DNA of 64,000 nt, taken from the NCBI GenBank assembly GCA_023423935.1, contig JAFAEQ010000073.1, positions 124,001 through 188,000 on the forward strand, in the 5' to 3' direction. Both the position numbers and the translations under genes were made by a program. The stretch is from Pseudomonadota bacterium (GTDB taxonomy: Bacteria; Pseudomonadota; Gammaproteobacteria; Steroidobacterales; Steroidobacteraceae). Shown here piece after piece: positions 52,694 to 62,277 of the stretch; position 1 is the first letter of the stretch, and the number at the start of each line of letters is the position of its first letter. The notes beneath the pieces were generated by a model. It saw only the letters and a program-made list of their open reading frames with translations, searched no databases and was not told the origin of the DNA.

Positions 52694-54438
52694 TGCAAAG
52701 GATCGTCACCAGCATGCTGCGCGCGGAAGCCGACATCGTTTCGGTGCGTCAGCGCGCGCGCCGCCTGGCGGAGCTGCTCGGTTTCGAGCGACAGGATCAG
52801 ACGCGTATCGCCACGGCGGTTTCTGAAATCGCTCGCAACGCGTTCAGCTATGCCGGCGGCGGGCGGGTCGATTTTCATCTCGCCGAGCAGGAAGGCCGGC
52901 AGATGCTCAGGATCGACATCGTCGATCAGGGCAAGGGCATTGCGGATCTGCAGTCCGTGCTCGATGGCCGCTATCGCTCATCGAGCGGCATGGGCCTGGG
53001 GATCACGGGTGCCCGGCGGCTCATGGATTCGTTCGACATCCGTTCGGACTTGTCCGGCACGACGGTCGAGCTCGGCCAGAAGCTTCCGGCGCGATCGCGG
53101 CGACTCCTTGCGTCCGATCTGACACGCATCGCAGATACCCTGCTGCGCGAAGCCAACGAAAGCCCGCTCGATGCCGTGCGCGAACAGAATCGCGAGCTGA
53201 TGCAGAGCCTCGACGATCTGTCGCGACGTCAATCCGAAGCCGAACAGCTCAACCGCGAGATCGAGGACACCAATCGGGGCGTCGTCGCCCTCTATGCCGA
53301 GCTCGACGCGCGCGCGGAACAGCTGCGTCAGGCCAGCGAAATCAAGTCGCGCTTCCTGTCGAACATGAGTCACGAGTTCCGCACACCGCTGAACTCCATC
53401 ATCGCGCTCACACGCCTGCTCGACGACGATCGTCACGGTGCGCTGAATGGCGAACAGCAGCGTCAGGTGGGCTACATCCGCAAGGCTGCCAACGATCTGC
53501 TCGATCTGGTGAACGATCTGCTGGATCTCGCCAAGGTCGAGGCGGGAAAAATCGAGGTGAAGCCGATCCGCTTCACGATCGAGGAACTGTTCAGCGCGCT
53601 GCGCGGCGCGCTGCGTCCCTTGCGCGAAGGCGATACGGAAGTCGAGCTGGTGTTCGAGCCGGCCGCGGATCTGCCGGTCGTGTTCAGCGATGAAGGCAAA
53701 GTGGCGCAGGTGCTGCGCAATTTCATCTCGAATGCACTGAAGTTCACCGTGCGCGGTGAGGTGCGTGTTTCAGCCCATCACGATTCGAGCTCCAGCCGGA
53801 TCGTATTCGTGGTCAGTGACACCGGCATCGGCATTGCGCCCGAGGATCAGGAGCGCATTTTCGAGGAGTTCTCGCAGGTCGACGGACATCTTCAGCGCAG
53901 TGCCAAAGGAACCGGTCTTGGGTTGCCGTTGTCGCGTCAGCTCGCGACGCTGCTGGGCGGCGAGATCTGGCTGGAAAGCGAAGTCGGCGTCGGCTCTCGT
54001 TTCTTTCTTTCGATCCCCGCTCAATTTGCAGGTGAAGCGGCCAAACCCTCGAAGCTCGAGGCCGCGTTGCACGGCTTGCGCGTGCTGGTGATCGATGACG
54101 ATGAGACGTTCCGCTATGTGCTCCGGCAGATCGTCTCGGATCAGCTGCGCCATCAGGTATTCGAAGCGCACGATGGCGAGGAGGGTCTGCGGCGCATCCA
54201 GGAGCTCAAGCCCCAGGTCGTGCTGCTCGATCTGCAGATGCCGCGACTCGATGGCTTCGGCGTGCTGTCTGCGCTGCGCGCGGATCCGGACACGCGCGAA
54301 TTGCCTGTCATCGTCTTCACGTCCATGAATCTCGATTCCGAGGTCACTTCACGGCTGCCGCCTGGGACCACGATCGCGCAGAAGGACGCCATCTCGCGCG
54401 ATCAAGTAGCGTTGCTCTTTCAGCAAGTGCTCCATTGA
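52693..54438 (+). CDS. Hybrid histidine kinase with N-terminal RsbT-like ATPase domain
   Basis: Unusual fusion (581 aa). Residues 1-135 form an RsbT-like GHKL domain (AVSEIARNAFSYAGGG; DQGKGIAD; GMGLGITGARRL). A coiled coil spans about 155-215. HisKA has the phospho-acceptor H227 (MSHEFRTPLNS), and a second GHKL ATPase covers about 335-440 (NFISNALKFT; DTGIGIAPED; GTGLGLPLSRQL). The receiver domain (about 462-580) has acceptor D513 (LLDLQMP). No transmembrane segment is visible, so it is cytosolic. It likely reads the stressosome state and passes phosphate to a two-component pathway. Confidence 0.87.
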   Translation: MQRIVTSMLRAEADIVSVRQRARRLAELLGFERQDQTRIATAVSEIARNAFSYAGGGRVDFHLAEQEGRQMLRIDIVDQGKGIADLQSVLDGRYRSSSGMGLGITGARRLMDSFDIRSDLSGTTVELGQKLPARSRRLLASDLTRIADTLLREANESPLDAVREQNRELMQSLDDLSRRQSEAEQLNREIEDTNRGVVALYAELDARAEQLRQASEIKSRFLSNMSHEFRTPLNSIIALTRLLDDDRHGALNGEQQRQVGYIRKAANDLLDLVNDLLDLAKVEAGKIEVKPIRFTIEELFSALRGALRPLREGDTEVELVFEPAADLPVVFSDEGKVAQVLRNFISNALKFTVRGEVRVSAHHDSSSSRIVFVVSDTGIGIAPEDQERIFEEFSQVDGHLQRSAKGTGLGLPLSRQLATLLGGEIWLESEVGVGSRFFLSIPAQFAGEAAKPSKLEAALHGLRVLVIDDDETFRYVLRQIVSDQLRHQVFEAHDGEEGLRRIQELKPQVVLLDLQMPRLDGFGVLSALRADPDTRELPVIVFTSMNLDSEVTSRLPPGTTIAQKDAISRDQVALLFQQVLH

Positions 54439-54448
54439 GGGAACTCAG

Positions 54449-56065
54449 ATGGAATCCAGCACGCATGTGATTCTGAATGTCGATGACGATGAGGTGGGAC
54501 GCTACACCAAGACGCTCACGCTGCGCCGTGCAGGGTTCGTGGTGGAGGAAGCGAAGACCGGTTACGAAGGTTTGCGCAGGACCGAGGTGCTGCAGCCTTC
54601 GGTCGTGTTGCTCGATGTGCGCCTGCCCGATGTCGATGGCATTCGCGTGTGCGGCTGGATCAAGGAACGCTGGCCCAACATTCTGGTGCTGCAAACGTCT
54701 GCGACCTTCACCACGGGTGCGGATCGCACGCGCGGCCTCGAAGGCGGTGCAGATGCGTATCTGACACAGCCGATGGAGCCGGATGAGCTGGTCGCTGCGG
54801 TGCGCGCGCTGCTGCGACTGCGCGATGCGGAAGACAAGCTGCGACGCCTGAACGACAACCTGGAGCTGCGGGTGCGAGAGCGCACCAAGGAGCTCGCCGA
54901 GGCGAACGCCAAGCTCAAGCACGAGATCGAGGAGCGCCAGAAGGCCGAAGCGGCGCTGGTGCAGTCGCAGAAGATGGAGGCCATCGGACAGCTCACGGGC
55001 GGGATCGCCCACGACTTCAACAATCTGCTGACGGCAGTGATCGGCAATCTGGATCGCATTCGCAGCAAGTCGACGGACCCGAAGCTGATGCGTCTGGCGG
55101 AGAACGCCTTTCTCGCTGCGGAGCGCGGCTCGAAGCTGACCGCTCAGCTGCTTGCGTTCTCGAGAACCCAGAAGCTTGCGACCAAGGCAGTCGACGTGAA
55201 TTCGCTGCTCGGCTCGATGGGCGATCTTCTGGCGCAGTCGCTTGGCCCGAGCGTCGATCTGCGCCTCGAGCTCGGGGCGGATCTGCCGCATGCACTGACC
55301 GATCCCAATCAGCTCGAGCTGGCCGTGCTCAATCTCGCCATCAACGCTCGCGATGCGTTGCCCGATGAAGGTGGCAGGATCGTGATCAGCACTACGCGCA
55401 TCCGGCTCGAGGACTCGCTGAGCGGCTGCGCTCCGGGTGAGTATGTGAGCCTGTGCATTACCGACAACGGCATCGGCATGAGTCCTGAAATTCAGGCTCG
55501 TGCCGTCGAGCCGTTCTTCACCACCAAGCCGCCCGGCAAGGGCACGGGCCTCGGCTTGTCGCAGGTGTATGGCATCGCGACCCAGGCGGGCGGCGCGATG
55601 CGGCTCGAAAGCGAGCCCGGTAAAGGCACTCGGGTCTGCGTGTTCCTGCGTGTTTCGCCGAGTGCGGCGCAGGAGGAAGAGAGTCCTGCCACTGCGGCCC
55701 ACACCGCGAACTGCGAGTCCATCATTGTTCTGGACGATGATATCGATGTGCGCACGCTGGTCGTCGAGTATCTGGACGAGCTCGGTTATCGCGCGCATGC
55801 GGCCTCCGACGGCGAGGTGGCGCTGAAGCTTCTCGGCGAGGTCAAGCCAGCACTGCTCATCGCCGACTTCGCCATGCCGGGTCGCAACGGCGCGGAAGTT
55901 GCGCGAGCATTTCGTGAGCAGGCGCCCGACATTCCCATTCTGTTCTTCAGCGGCTATGCCGATACGGCAGCGCTCGAAGCGGCTGTCGGCAAAGCTCCTC
56001 TGCTGAGAAAACCCTTTCGTCCGAGCGAGCTCGCTGCCGCCATTCGCTCACTGCTCGACGCGTAG
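54449..56065 (+). CDS. Hybrid histidine kinase, REC-HisKA-ATPase-REC
   Basis: Cytosolic hybrid kinase (538 aa) flanked by receivers. The N-terminal receiver has D56 (VVLLDVRLPDVDG), but the invariant Lys is replaced by Gln (LTQPMEP, about 107). A coiled coil leads to the H-box at H188 (GGIAHDFNNLLTAV). The ATPase includes NLAINARDALPDEGG and GTGLGLSQVYGIA. The C-terminal receiver (about 413-538) has ADFAMPGRNG and a normal LLRKPFRP. It lies 10 bp after the preceding kinase, in the same operon as rsbRST. Confidence 0.88.
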   Translation: MESSTHVILNVDDDEVGRYTKTLTLRRAGFVVEEAKTGYEGLRRTEVLQPSVVLLDVRLPDVDGIRVCGWIKERWPNILVLQTSATFTTGADRTRGLEGGADAYLTQPMEPDELVAAVRALLRLRDAEDKLRRLNDNLELRVRERTKELAEANAKLKHEIEERQKAEAALVQSQKMEAIGQLTGGIAHDFNNLLTAVIGNLDRIRSKSTDPKLMRLAENAFLAAERGSKLTAQLLAFSRTQKLATKAVDVNSLLGSMGDLLAQSLGPSVDLRLELGADLPHALTDPNQLELAVLNLAINARDALPDEGGRIVISTTRIRLEDSLSGCAPGEYVSLCITDNGIGMSPEIQARAVEPFFTTKPPGKGTGLGLSQVYGIATQAGGAMRLESEPGKGTRVCVFLRVSPSAAQEEESPATAAHTANCESIIVLDDDIDVRTLVVEYLDELGYRAHAASDGEVALKLLGEVKPALLIADFAMPGRNGAEVARAFREQAPDIPILFFSGYADTAALEAAVGKAPLLRKPFRPSELAAAIRSLLDA

Positions 56066-56121
56066 GCGCTCGCCGCTCGAGCGTTCCTACATCGCACGAT
56101 GCGATGCGAAGGACGGAACCT

Positions 56122-56763
56122 GTGCGCTCGATTGCGATTAGGTTCGAGGACTGCGCAACTTTCGTACTCGAGCACATGGATACTCCGACGCTTCTGCGAC
56201 TGGCGACGACGCTCGTACTGGCGCTGGAAAACGATCCGTTTTATCGCGCACTCACGCCGGGTGTGACCCAGGAGTTCGATCGGCGTCCGCTGCTTCACGA
56301 TTATTTCGCACATTCGCTGCGTGGCTGCGTGGCCCGCGAGAGCGTGACACGCTGCGTCCATTCAGAAGATGGTCGTAGTGGCGTTGCGCTATGGATGCTT
56401 CCCGACGCGAGGCATACGCCCGATGGCAAAGCCGATTTCGTCAGAGATCGACTCGGCTCTCCAAGCAGCATCGCGTATGAGTCCATGCTCAGGGTGATGG
56501 GCGAGAAAGCTCAGACGCTCGTTCCGCCGAACGCCTGGTATCTGTCGATCATCGGCGTGGAGCCGCGCATGCAGGGCCAGGGCATCGGCCGCAAGTTGCT
56601 CGAGCCCACGCTCGCAGAAGCCGCAGCATGTGCGGCGCCATGCTATCTGGAGACCTTCTCGGAGCAGGCTTTGATGTTCTATCGGCAGCTCGGATTCGAA
56701 ATGATCGGCTCGCAGTTCGAGCCCACCGCGCAGGCACGCTACTGGCTCATGCTCAAGGCTTAG
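56122..56763 (+). CDS. GNAT family N-acetyltransferase
   Basis: Acetyltransferase (213 aa from GTG 56122). The acetyl-CoA site is clear: LSIIGVEPRMQGQGIGRKLLEP, with YLETFSEQALMFYRQLGFEM completing the fold. AAGGACGG upstream favours GTG 56122; ATG 56104 and ATG 56176 are alternatives. Its end overlaps the convergent DUF3025 stop by 4 nt. The substrate is unknown. Confidence 0.8.
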   Translation: MRSIAIRFEDCATFVLEHMDTPTLLRLATTLVLALENDPFYRALTPGVTQEFDRRPLLHDYFAHSLRGCVARESVTRCVHSEDGRSGVALWMLPDARHTPDGKADFVRDRLGSPSSIAYESMLRVMGEKAQTLVPPNAWYLSIIGVEPRMQGQGIGRKLLEPTLAEAAACAAPCYLETFSEQALMFYRQLGFEMIGSQFEPTAQARYWLMLKA

Positions 56764-57536
56764 CGTGCGCGTCTGAAGACCGCGTCGTCGGCGTAGAAGC
56801 TGGCGCACTCGTTCGCCTGCCACCAGCCGGGAACACCGAGCACGGGCAACGGCAGAAACGGCCTGGTCGACCATGTGTCAGCCGCAACGCTCGCAGCGAT
56901 TGCGGCATCGTCGATCGCATCGACGACCCACACGTGCGCGGTGATCGGCTTGCGCGGCTGCATGAGCTTTTCGAGCAATGCGTGACCGAACAACATGAGC
57001 TGCGCGGATTGCCAGTGTGTGCGCAGATCCACGAACAGTTTCGTCCAGTCCCGCTCCCGCAGCGCCTGGATCAGCGAGGGCGCGGCCTGCAGCACAGCGC
57101 CGTTCTCATCGAAAAGCGTCAGTGCATCGCGCAGCGCTCCGCGTGGACCGCTCTTGCCGCGCACTCGAATCTGTTCCGCCTGCAGCCGGTTGAGTCGCCG
57201 CTTCGTGAGCGGATAGCCGAGCCAGATCACGCCGTTCAACAGATCGTGCAGATTGTCGCGGGTGGGCACGCCACCCTCGCGTGCGATGAAGGCTTCGTAC
57301 GGTTCTTCGGCGGGCAACCGGGATTGATCTACGAATCGCACCGGTACCTCAGGCGTACGCACGGCGTTGAGCGCATCGACGACTTGCCCTGAAGCCCCTT
57401 GAGCCACGACGCCTCGCGCAATCTCGAGATGCGGCTGCCACCACGGCGGCGGATCGGCCAGAGCAGATGCGAGAGTGACAAGCGGTGAGGGATCCTTCAT
57501 TGGATAGGCGTTCAGAATTTGCGGATATCGGTTCAC
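56760..57536 (-). CDS. DUF3025 domain-containing protein
   Basis: Conserved proteobacterial protein (258 aa). The family core is EEPYEAFIAREGGVPTRDNLHDLLNGVIWLGYP, which is divided here only for citation. A later FGHALLEKLMQPRKPITAHV segment is also conserved. No signal peptide. ATG 57536 or an in-frame ATG 12 codons later could start it. Function unknown. Confidence 0.82.
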   Translation of the reverse strand: MNRYPQILNAYPMKDPSPLVTLASALADPPPWWQPHLEIARGVVAQGASGQVVDALNAVRTPEVPVRFVDQSRLPAEEPYEAFIAREGGVPTRDNLHDLLNGVIWLGYPLTKRRLNRLQAEQIRVRGKSGPRGALRDALTLFDENGAVLQAAPSLIQALRERDWTKLFVDLRTHWQSAQLMLFGHALLEKLMQPRKPITAHVWVVDAIDDAAIAASVAADTWSTRPFLPLPVLGVPGWWQANECASFYADDAVFRRAR

Positions 57537-57765
57537 TGAGCGCGCCTTGCGTCGCAGATTGCTCTCGACATGGACGCATTACCGCGCTGATTCTCGCGCG
57601 CTCGCGTTCGCTTTGCATCGGGGCGTGATCGCGCTCGTTCTCGGCGACATGCCGGGGTTGAGCCGGCCAGATCGGATCCGATTGCATGCGGCCGCAGCGT
57701 GCGGCTATCGTTCGCCGCGCCATGCCTGAGGCGAACTGCGGCGATCCGATGCGGAGAGTCATCCT

Positions 57766-59364
57766 TTGATCCATTACTCGTCGACCCTGAAGCTTGCAAT
57801 CTGCGCGGCCGTTCTGCAGGCATCGCTGGCACAGGCGGCGAACGAGGAGGAGGTCGCGAAGATTTCCGAGCAGCTCAAGGTGCTTCAGGACACCGTGGCC
57901 GCCCAGCAGCGGCTGCTGCAGGAGCAGGCCGCGCAGATCGAGCAGCTCAGACAGCAGCTCCAGGCAGGCAGCTCCGCATCTGCAGGCAGTCCCGCGCCGC
58001 AAGCGGTCTCCACCGGTGCCGATGTCGCGCGGGTCAGCATGACCGGTGCGAGGCCGACGATCACGAGTGCGGACGGCCGATTCTCATTCGCTCCACGCAC
58101 CGTCGTGCAGTTCGATGCCGGCGGTTATCAGCAGGATCGCGAGCGTCCATTGACGGAAGATTTCCGTCGCGGATCGGTTGGTGCAAACGGCAACCGCGAG
58201 ACGAATGCGGCGCGCGATCTGTCCGACGGTGCTTTCTTTCGCCGGGCGCGCTTCGGCTTCGAAGGCATGATCGCGCGGGACTTCAACTACCGTGTGAGTC
58301 TCGAGCTCGGCGGTTCGGGGACGGAAGGTCCTGCGCGCATCAACGACGCCTGGATGACCTACTCGGGCTTCGATCCGCTGACATTGCAGATCGGCGCCTT
58401 CTCGCCACCGGCCAACATGGATGACTCCACGCCCGTCGACAGCTCGCTGTTCCTGGAGCGCGCAGCGTCGGCTGAAATCTCGCGCACACTCGGCGGTGCA
58501 GACGGGCGCCTCGGCTTCGGCATGCGCACCAGCGGTTTGCGCTGGATGAGCGCGCTCACGCTTACGACCCGCACAGTCAACGATCCGGAAGTGTTCGACT
58601 CGCAACTTGCGATCGTGGGCCGGACCGGTGTGCTGGTCGCAAGCGCCGAGGACTACAAGGTTCATGCGGGCGTCTCGGGCACCTGGGTCATTCGTCCGCC
58701 GGATCAAGGCTCGTCTGCCAGCGGCGTACGCGATGCCGTGCGCTTTCGCGATCGTCCCGAGATTCGCGTGGACGGAACGCGCCTGATCGATACCGGCGCC
58801 ATCGATGCAGATCATGCCTTCGCGGTGGGCGTGGAGCTCGGCGCGACCTGGAAGAACTGGTATCTGCAGGGCGAGAACTTCTGGTTCGGCATCGACCGTC
58901 CTGCGGGCGTGCCGCTCGCCGATCCGCGCTTCGGCGGTTACTACCTGCAGGGAAGTTGGGTGATCACGGGCGAGTCGCGCCGCTACGATCCGGCGCTCGG
59001 CGCGTTTCAGTCACCGCGGCCGCGTCATGCGTTCTCGAGCTCCGGCGGTGCCGGCGCATGGGAGCTGGCATTGCGCTACTCGAACATGGATCTGGACTTT
59101 CACGCCGGCAGCTTCGGCACTGAAGCGCTCGCCGATGCGGTCCGCGGCGGCGAGCAGAACATCTGGACACTCGGGGTGAACTGGTATCCGAACGCGAATC
59201 TGCGCTTCCTGTTCAATTACCTGCGCATCGACGTCGATCGCCTGAACCCGGCTGGCGTCGATAATCTCACGCCATTCGGCCCCGCACCTGCGACGCCGCC
59301 GCTCGGAGCCGAGATCGGCCAGTCGCTCGATGTGTACGCCATCCGCAGCCAATTCAGCTTCTGA
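57766..59364 (+). CDS. OprO/OprP-like anion porin
   Basis: Outer-membrane beta-barrel (532 aa) of the phosphate/pyrophosphate-selective porin type. A signal peptide (LKLAICAAVLQASLAQAA) is followed by a coiled-coil trimerisation stretch (about 28-68), then the barrel with the family strand DGAFFRRARFGFEGMIARDFNY and the terminal aromatic AIRSQFSF. TTG 57766 is the likely start: GGAGAG lies 7 nt upstream and no ATG fits. It converges with mntH at 8 bp. Confidence 0.85.
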   Translation: MIHYSSTLKLAICAAVLQASLAQAANEEEVAKISEQLKVLQDTVAAQQRLLQEQAAQIEQLRQQLQAGSSASAGSPAPQAVSTGADVARVSMTGARPTITSADGRFSFAPRTVVQFDAGGYQQDRERPLTEDFRRGSVGANGNRETNAARDLSDGAFFRRARFGFEGMIARDFNYRVSLELGGSGTEGPARINDAWMTYSGFDPLTLQIGAFSPPANMDDSTPVDSSLFLERAASAEISRTLGGADGRLGFGMRTSGLRWMSALTLTTRTVNDPEVFDSQLAIVGRTGVLVASAEDYKVHAGVSGTWVIRPPDQGSSASGVRDAVRFRDRPEIRVDGTRLIDTGAIDADHAFAVGVELGATWKNWYLQGENFWFGIDRPAGVPLADPRFGGYYLQGSWVITGESRRYDPALGAFQSPRPRHAFSSSGGAGAWELALRYSNMDLDFHAGSFGTEALADAVRGGEQNIWTLGVNWYPNANLRFLFNYLRIDVDRLNPAGVDNLTPFGPAPATPPLGAEIGQSLDVYAIRSQFSF

Positions 59365-59372
59365 AGCCTCGT

Positions 59373-60695
59373 TCATTCGCTCACGAGACGCAGCAGCAGC
59401 CACAGATTTGCGGCAGTGATCAGCGCGAACAGCGACCAGCCGACGAATTGCATGGGCAGGCGCGTGGCGTGAACGCCCATGATCTCGCGACTGCTCGTGA
59501 ACCTGAGCAGCGGATACAGCGCGAACGGCAGCTGCAGGCTCAGCACGACCTGCGTCATCACCAGCAGTCGTCCCACCGCGTTCTCGCCCATCGTCGAGAC
59601 GCCGATGAACGCGGGAATCAATGCGAGGCCGCGCGTGATCAGCCGGCGCTGATAGCAGGGAATCTTCAGCTTCAGGAATCCTTCCATGATGATCTGGCCG
59701 GCGATCGTGCCCGTGAACGTCGAGCTCTGGCCTGAAGCGAGCAGGGCGATCGCGAACAGCACGCTCGCAGCGCCCGTTCCGACGATCGGGGCGAGCAGCT
59801 CGTGCGCATCCTCGATATCCGCGACGTTGCGAAGACCGGTGTCGTGAAATGCCGCGGCGGCCAGAATCATGATCGCTGCATTGATGAGCATGGCGAAGGT
59901 GAGCGAGACGATGGTGTCGAGCCGCGACCAGCCGATCGCTTCACGCTTGCTTCGATCGCTCTCGCCGACGACGCGGGTCTGGACGATCGAGGAGTGCAAG
60001 TACAGGTTGTGCGGCATGACCGTCGCACCCATCACGCCGACCGCGAGATATAACGCGTCGCGATCCTTCAGCACCTCCCAGGATGGAATCGAACCGGCGA
60101 CGATGCGGCTCCAGTCAGGGCCGACCAGAATCAGCTCGATCAGAAAGCACAGCCCGATCGTCACGATGAGCCCGAGCATGATGGCTTCGAGGTCGCGAAA
60201 ATTCTTACCCTTGAGTCCAAGAACGATGATCGTGTCGAGCGCGGTCAGGGCCACGCCGGTCGGCAGCGAAACGCCGAGCAGCAGATGGAAAGCGAGTGCG
60301 CAGCCCAGCACCTCGGCGAGATCGCACGCGATGATCGACAGCTCCGCCAGCAGCCACTGAATCCGTGCGATCGGCTTCGAATACTGCTCGCTCGAGACCT
60401 GGGCGAGATCTTTGCCGGCGACGATGCCCAGACGCAGACTGAATGTCTGCAGCACCATCGCAGCCACACTGCAGCAGATCACCACGAACAACAGGTCGTA
60501 GCCGAATCGCGAGCCGGCCTCGATGTCGGTCGCCCAGTTGCCCGGGTCCATGTAGCCCACCGACACGAGCAGGCCCGGGCCCGCCATCCGCAGCAACTTG
60601 CGCCAGGTGCTGAGGCCGGGATCGAATGCGACGCTGCCCCGGACTTCGGACGGACAGAAGGGTGCAGTGGCGGTCGTCGGGAGTCGGAATCTCAT
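59373..60695 (-). CDS. mntH: Nramp family Mn2+/Fe2+ transporter MntH
   Basis: Proton-coupled divalent metal importer (440 aa) with about 11 helices. The metal-binding motif of helix 1 is DPGNWATDIEAG, and helix 6 has GVMGATVMPHNLYLHSS. The Nramp consensus FAIALLASGQSSTFTGTIAGQ is present. ATG 60695 is chosen over an upstream ATG because the additional 36 residues are Arg-rich and unlike the family. Confidence 0.92.
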   Translation of the reverse strand: MRFRLPTTATAPFCPSEVRGSVAFDPGLSTWRKLLRMAGPGLLVSVGYMDPGNWATDIEAGSRFGYDLLFVVICCSVAAMVLQTFSLRLGIVAGKDLAQVSSEQYSKPIARIQWLLAELSIIACDLAEVLGCALAFHLLLGVSLPTGVALTALDTIIVLGLKGKNFRDLEAIMLGLIVTIGLCFLIELILVGPDWSRIVAGSIPSWEVLKDRDALYLAVGVMGATVMPHNLYLHSSIVQTRVVGESDRSKREAIGWSRLDTIVSLTFAMLINAAIMILAAAAFHDTGLRNVADIEDAHELLAPIVGTGAASVLFAIALLASGQSSTFTGTIAGQIIMEGFLKLKIPCYQRRLITRGLALIPAFIGVSTMGENAVGRLLVMTQVVLSLQLPFALYPLLRFTSSREIMGVHATRLPMQFVGWSLFALITAANLWLLLRLVSE

Positions 60696-61437
60696 TCGTC
60701 GCGCATCGATACCGCCGGTCGCGGCACGCGTGATTCTCAATCGCGTCCTTGTCTTGCACAACAGCAGATCGAAGCATTGTCTGTTTCGCGCGGTTGCGCC
60801 CAACGTGACTGCGCGATCGTCGCTTTCGTCGCCAACACGTCCTTGAGCTTCGACTCGAATGCGATTTGCGAGGAATCAAGGTGCACTTGCGTGTAATGGA
60901 ATCTGTCCTTCGATGCGGTGACACTCATTCGGCTCGGGCGAGAGCAGCTGCTCATGCGCACGCAGGTGAAAATCCCACCCTTGCAGCGCGAGCGATGAGT
61001 TCGACGCTCGTGTCGATTTCACAAAAGTCTCATGTGTTCGGTCGAAGCAGGGGGTTCCGGTTCGCGTGTCGCACGAGTTCGAGCGCAAGAGCAGCAACAG
61101 TATTGCCGACACGCCCGCATCGCTCCGCTGACGGTCGATGCGGAAGTTCAGACTTTTCGCTGCTCGCACGCGCGAAGCGTTGGCTGCACTACTTGAACTC
61201 GAAAATGCGCGAGTGCACGCTTCGACGTTCAAGCAGCTGTTCACGCGTTCGGGAATTGCATCGACCCGATTCCATGCCTGGTGCATCGGATCGTCAGTGA
61301 GGGTCACTCACTCGCATGCCATGTGTGAGCGAAGAGAAGGCCAACATGCATTCGATGTCGCATTTCGCGATGGCCGGGTGTCAGGGCGATGACTACGCTG
61401 CTCGCGTCGCTGCCGTCTGAACAGGTTCGGAGATAGC
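60696..61437. other. Intergenic region without recognised genes
   Basis: About 740 bp upstream of mntH and of the HisKA-REC gene. Several open frames occur on both strands, but none has a recognisable domain or clear ribosome site. It presumably holds divergent promoters. No MntR or Fur box could be identified by eye. Confidence 0.4.
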
Positions 61438-62109
61438 ATGGGAAACGAACGGGACAGCACGTCCTTCAGAACTCCGAGAGTGCTCGATGCGCAGCTCGTT
61501 CACGATCTGCGTAACCCTCTGGGCTGCATTCACGCTGCCACTCGACTGCTGGTGCGCTCGAAGGAAGATCCAGCGCTCGTGCAACAGATGGCCGAAGCGA
61601 TCCGGGGTGAAGTGAAGAATCTGCTGGCGCTGCTCGATGCCGCGTATCAGGACGATACGGACGCGGAATGGCTCGCCGCGGCGGCGCAGGCGGAAGCGGA
61701 GGAAGAACAAGCGCTTCGATTGCAGCGCGAGGTCACAGGACCACACCCGAGTGAGGCTGTGAAAGTCATCGTCGCCGACGACAATCCGGAATCTGCTCAG
61801 ATGCTGGCGATGGGCCTGCGCCTGGAGGGGCACGCCGTGTCGGTGGCCTATGATGGCGAGCAGGCGTTGCGACTCGCCGAGGCACAACATCCTCAGGTCA
61901 TCGTTCTCGATATCGGCATGCCGAGGAAAAATGGTTACGAGCTCGCGCGCGAATTGCGCGGCCGGACCTGGAGTGCAGCGACGAAGCTCATCGCAGTCAG
62001 CGGTCATCCGCGTGAGGACTACGAGATGCGGGCACACGATGCCGGTTTCGACGCCTGCATGACCAAGCCGATCGATATGGATCGGCTCAATCGCATGGTT
62101 GCCTCCTGA
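61438..62109 (+). CDS. HisKA-like plus receiver protein lacking an ATPase domain
   Basis: Two-component protein (223 aa). The N-terminal dimerisation/H-box segment has H22 in QLVHDLRNPLGCIHAATRLL, an acidic alanine-rich linker follows (about 75-100), and a receiver (about 108-223) has acid pocket VADDN, D158 (VIVLDIGMP) and Lys in MTKPIDM. The GHKL ATPase that normally follows HisKA is absent. GGAG precedes ATG 61438. It may serve as a phosphotransfer relay for another kinase. Confidence 0.8.
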   Translation: MGNERDSTSFRTPRVLDAQLVHDLRNPLGCIHAATRLLVRSKEDPALVQQMAEAIRGEVKNLLALLDAAYQDDTDAEWLAAAAQAEAEEEQALRLQREVTGPHPSEAVKVIVADDNPESAQMLAMGLRLEGHAVSVAYDGEQALRLAEAQHPQVIVLDIGMPRKNGYELARELRGRTWSAATKLIAVSGHPREDYEMRAHDAGFDACMTKPIDMDRLNRMVAS

Positions 62110-62277
62110 AGTTAGGCCTCTCGACGTTCGGCGTCATGCGCGCAAGCGGGTCAGCGGCGTCTGTCAGAATCATTGTCGTACCGCCTTGCGCATCGAAGAC
62201 GGCCCTTGATTGCGCATGCGCGGGAACCGATGCGGAGCTTCGTCGTTGATCGATGAGACATTGCACCGGGAGATCAC

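Noticed and set aside
52126..54438. Longer start for the first hybrid kinase at 52126
   Set aside because: The extra 189 codons are an Arg-rich shadow of the phosphatase gene; ATG 52693 overlaps its stop by one base.
60876..61307. Minus-strand 143-codon open frame upstream of mntH
   Set aside because: No domain, Ser/Arg-rich composition, no ribosome site, and a competing plus-strand frame of the same length.
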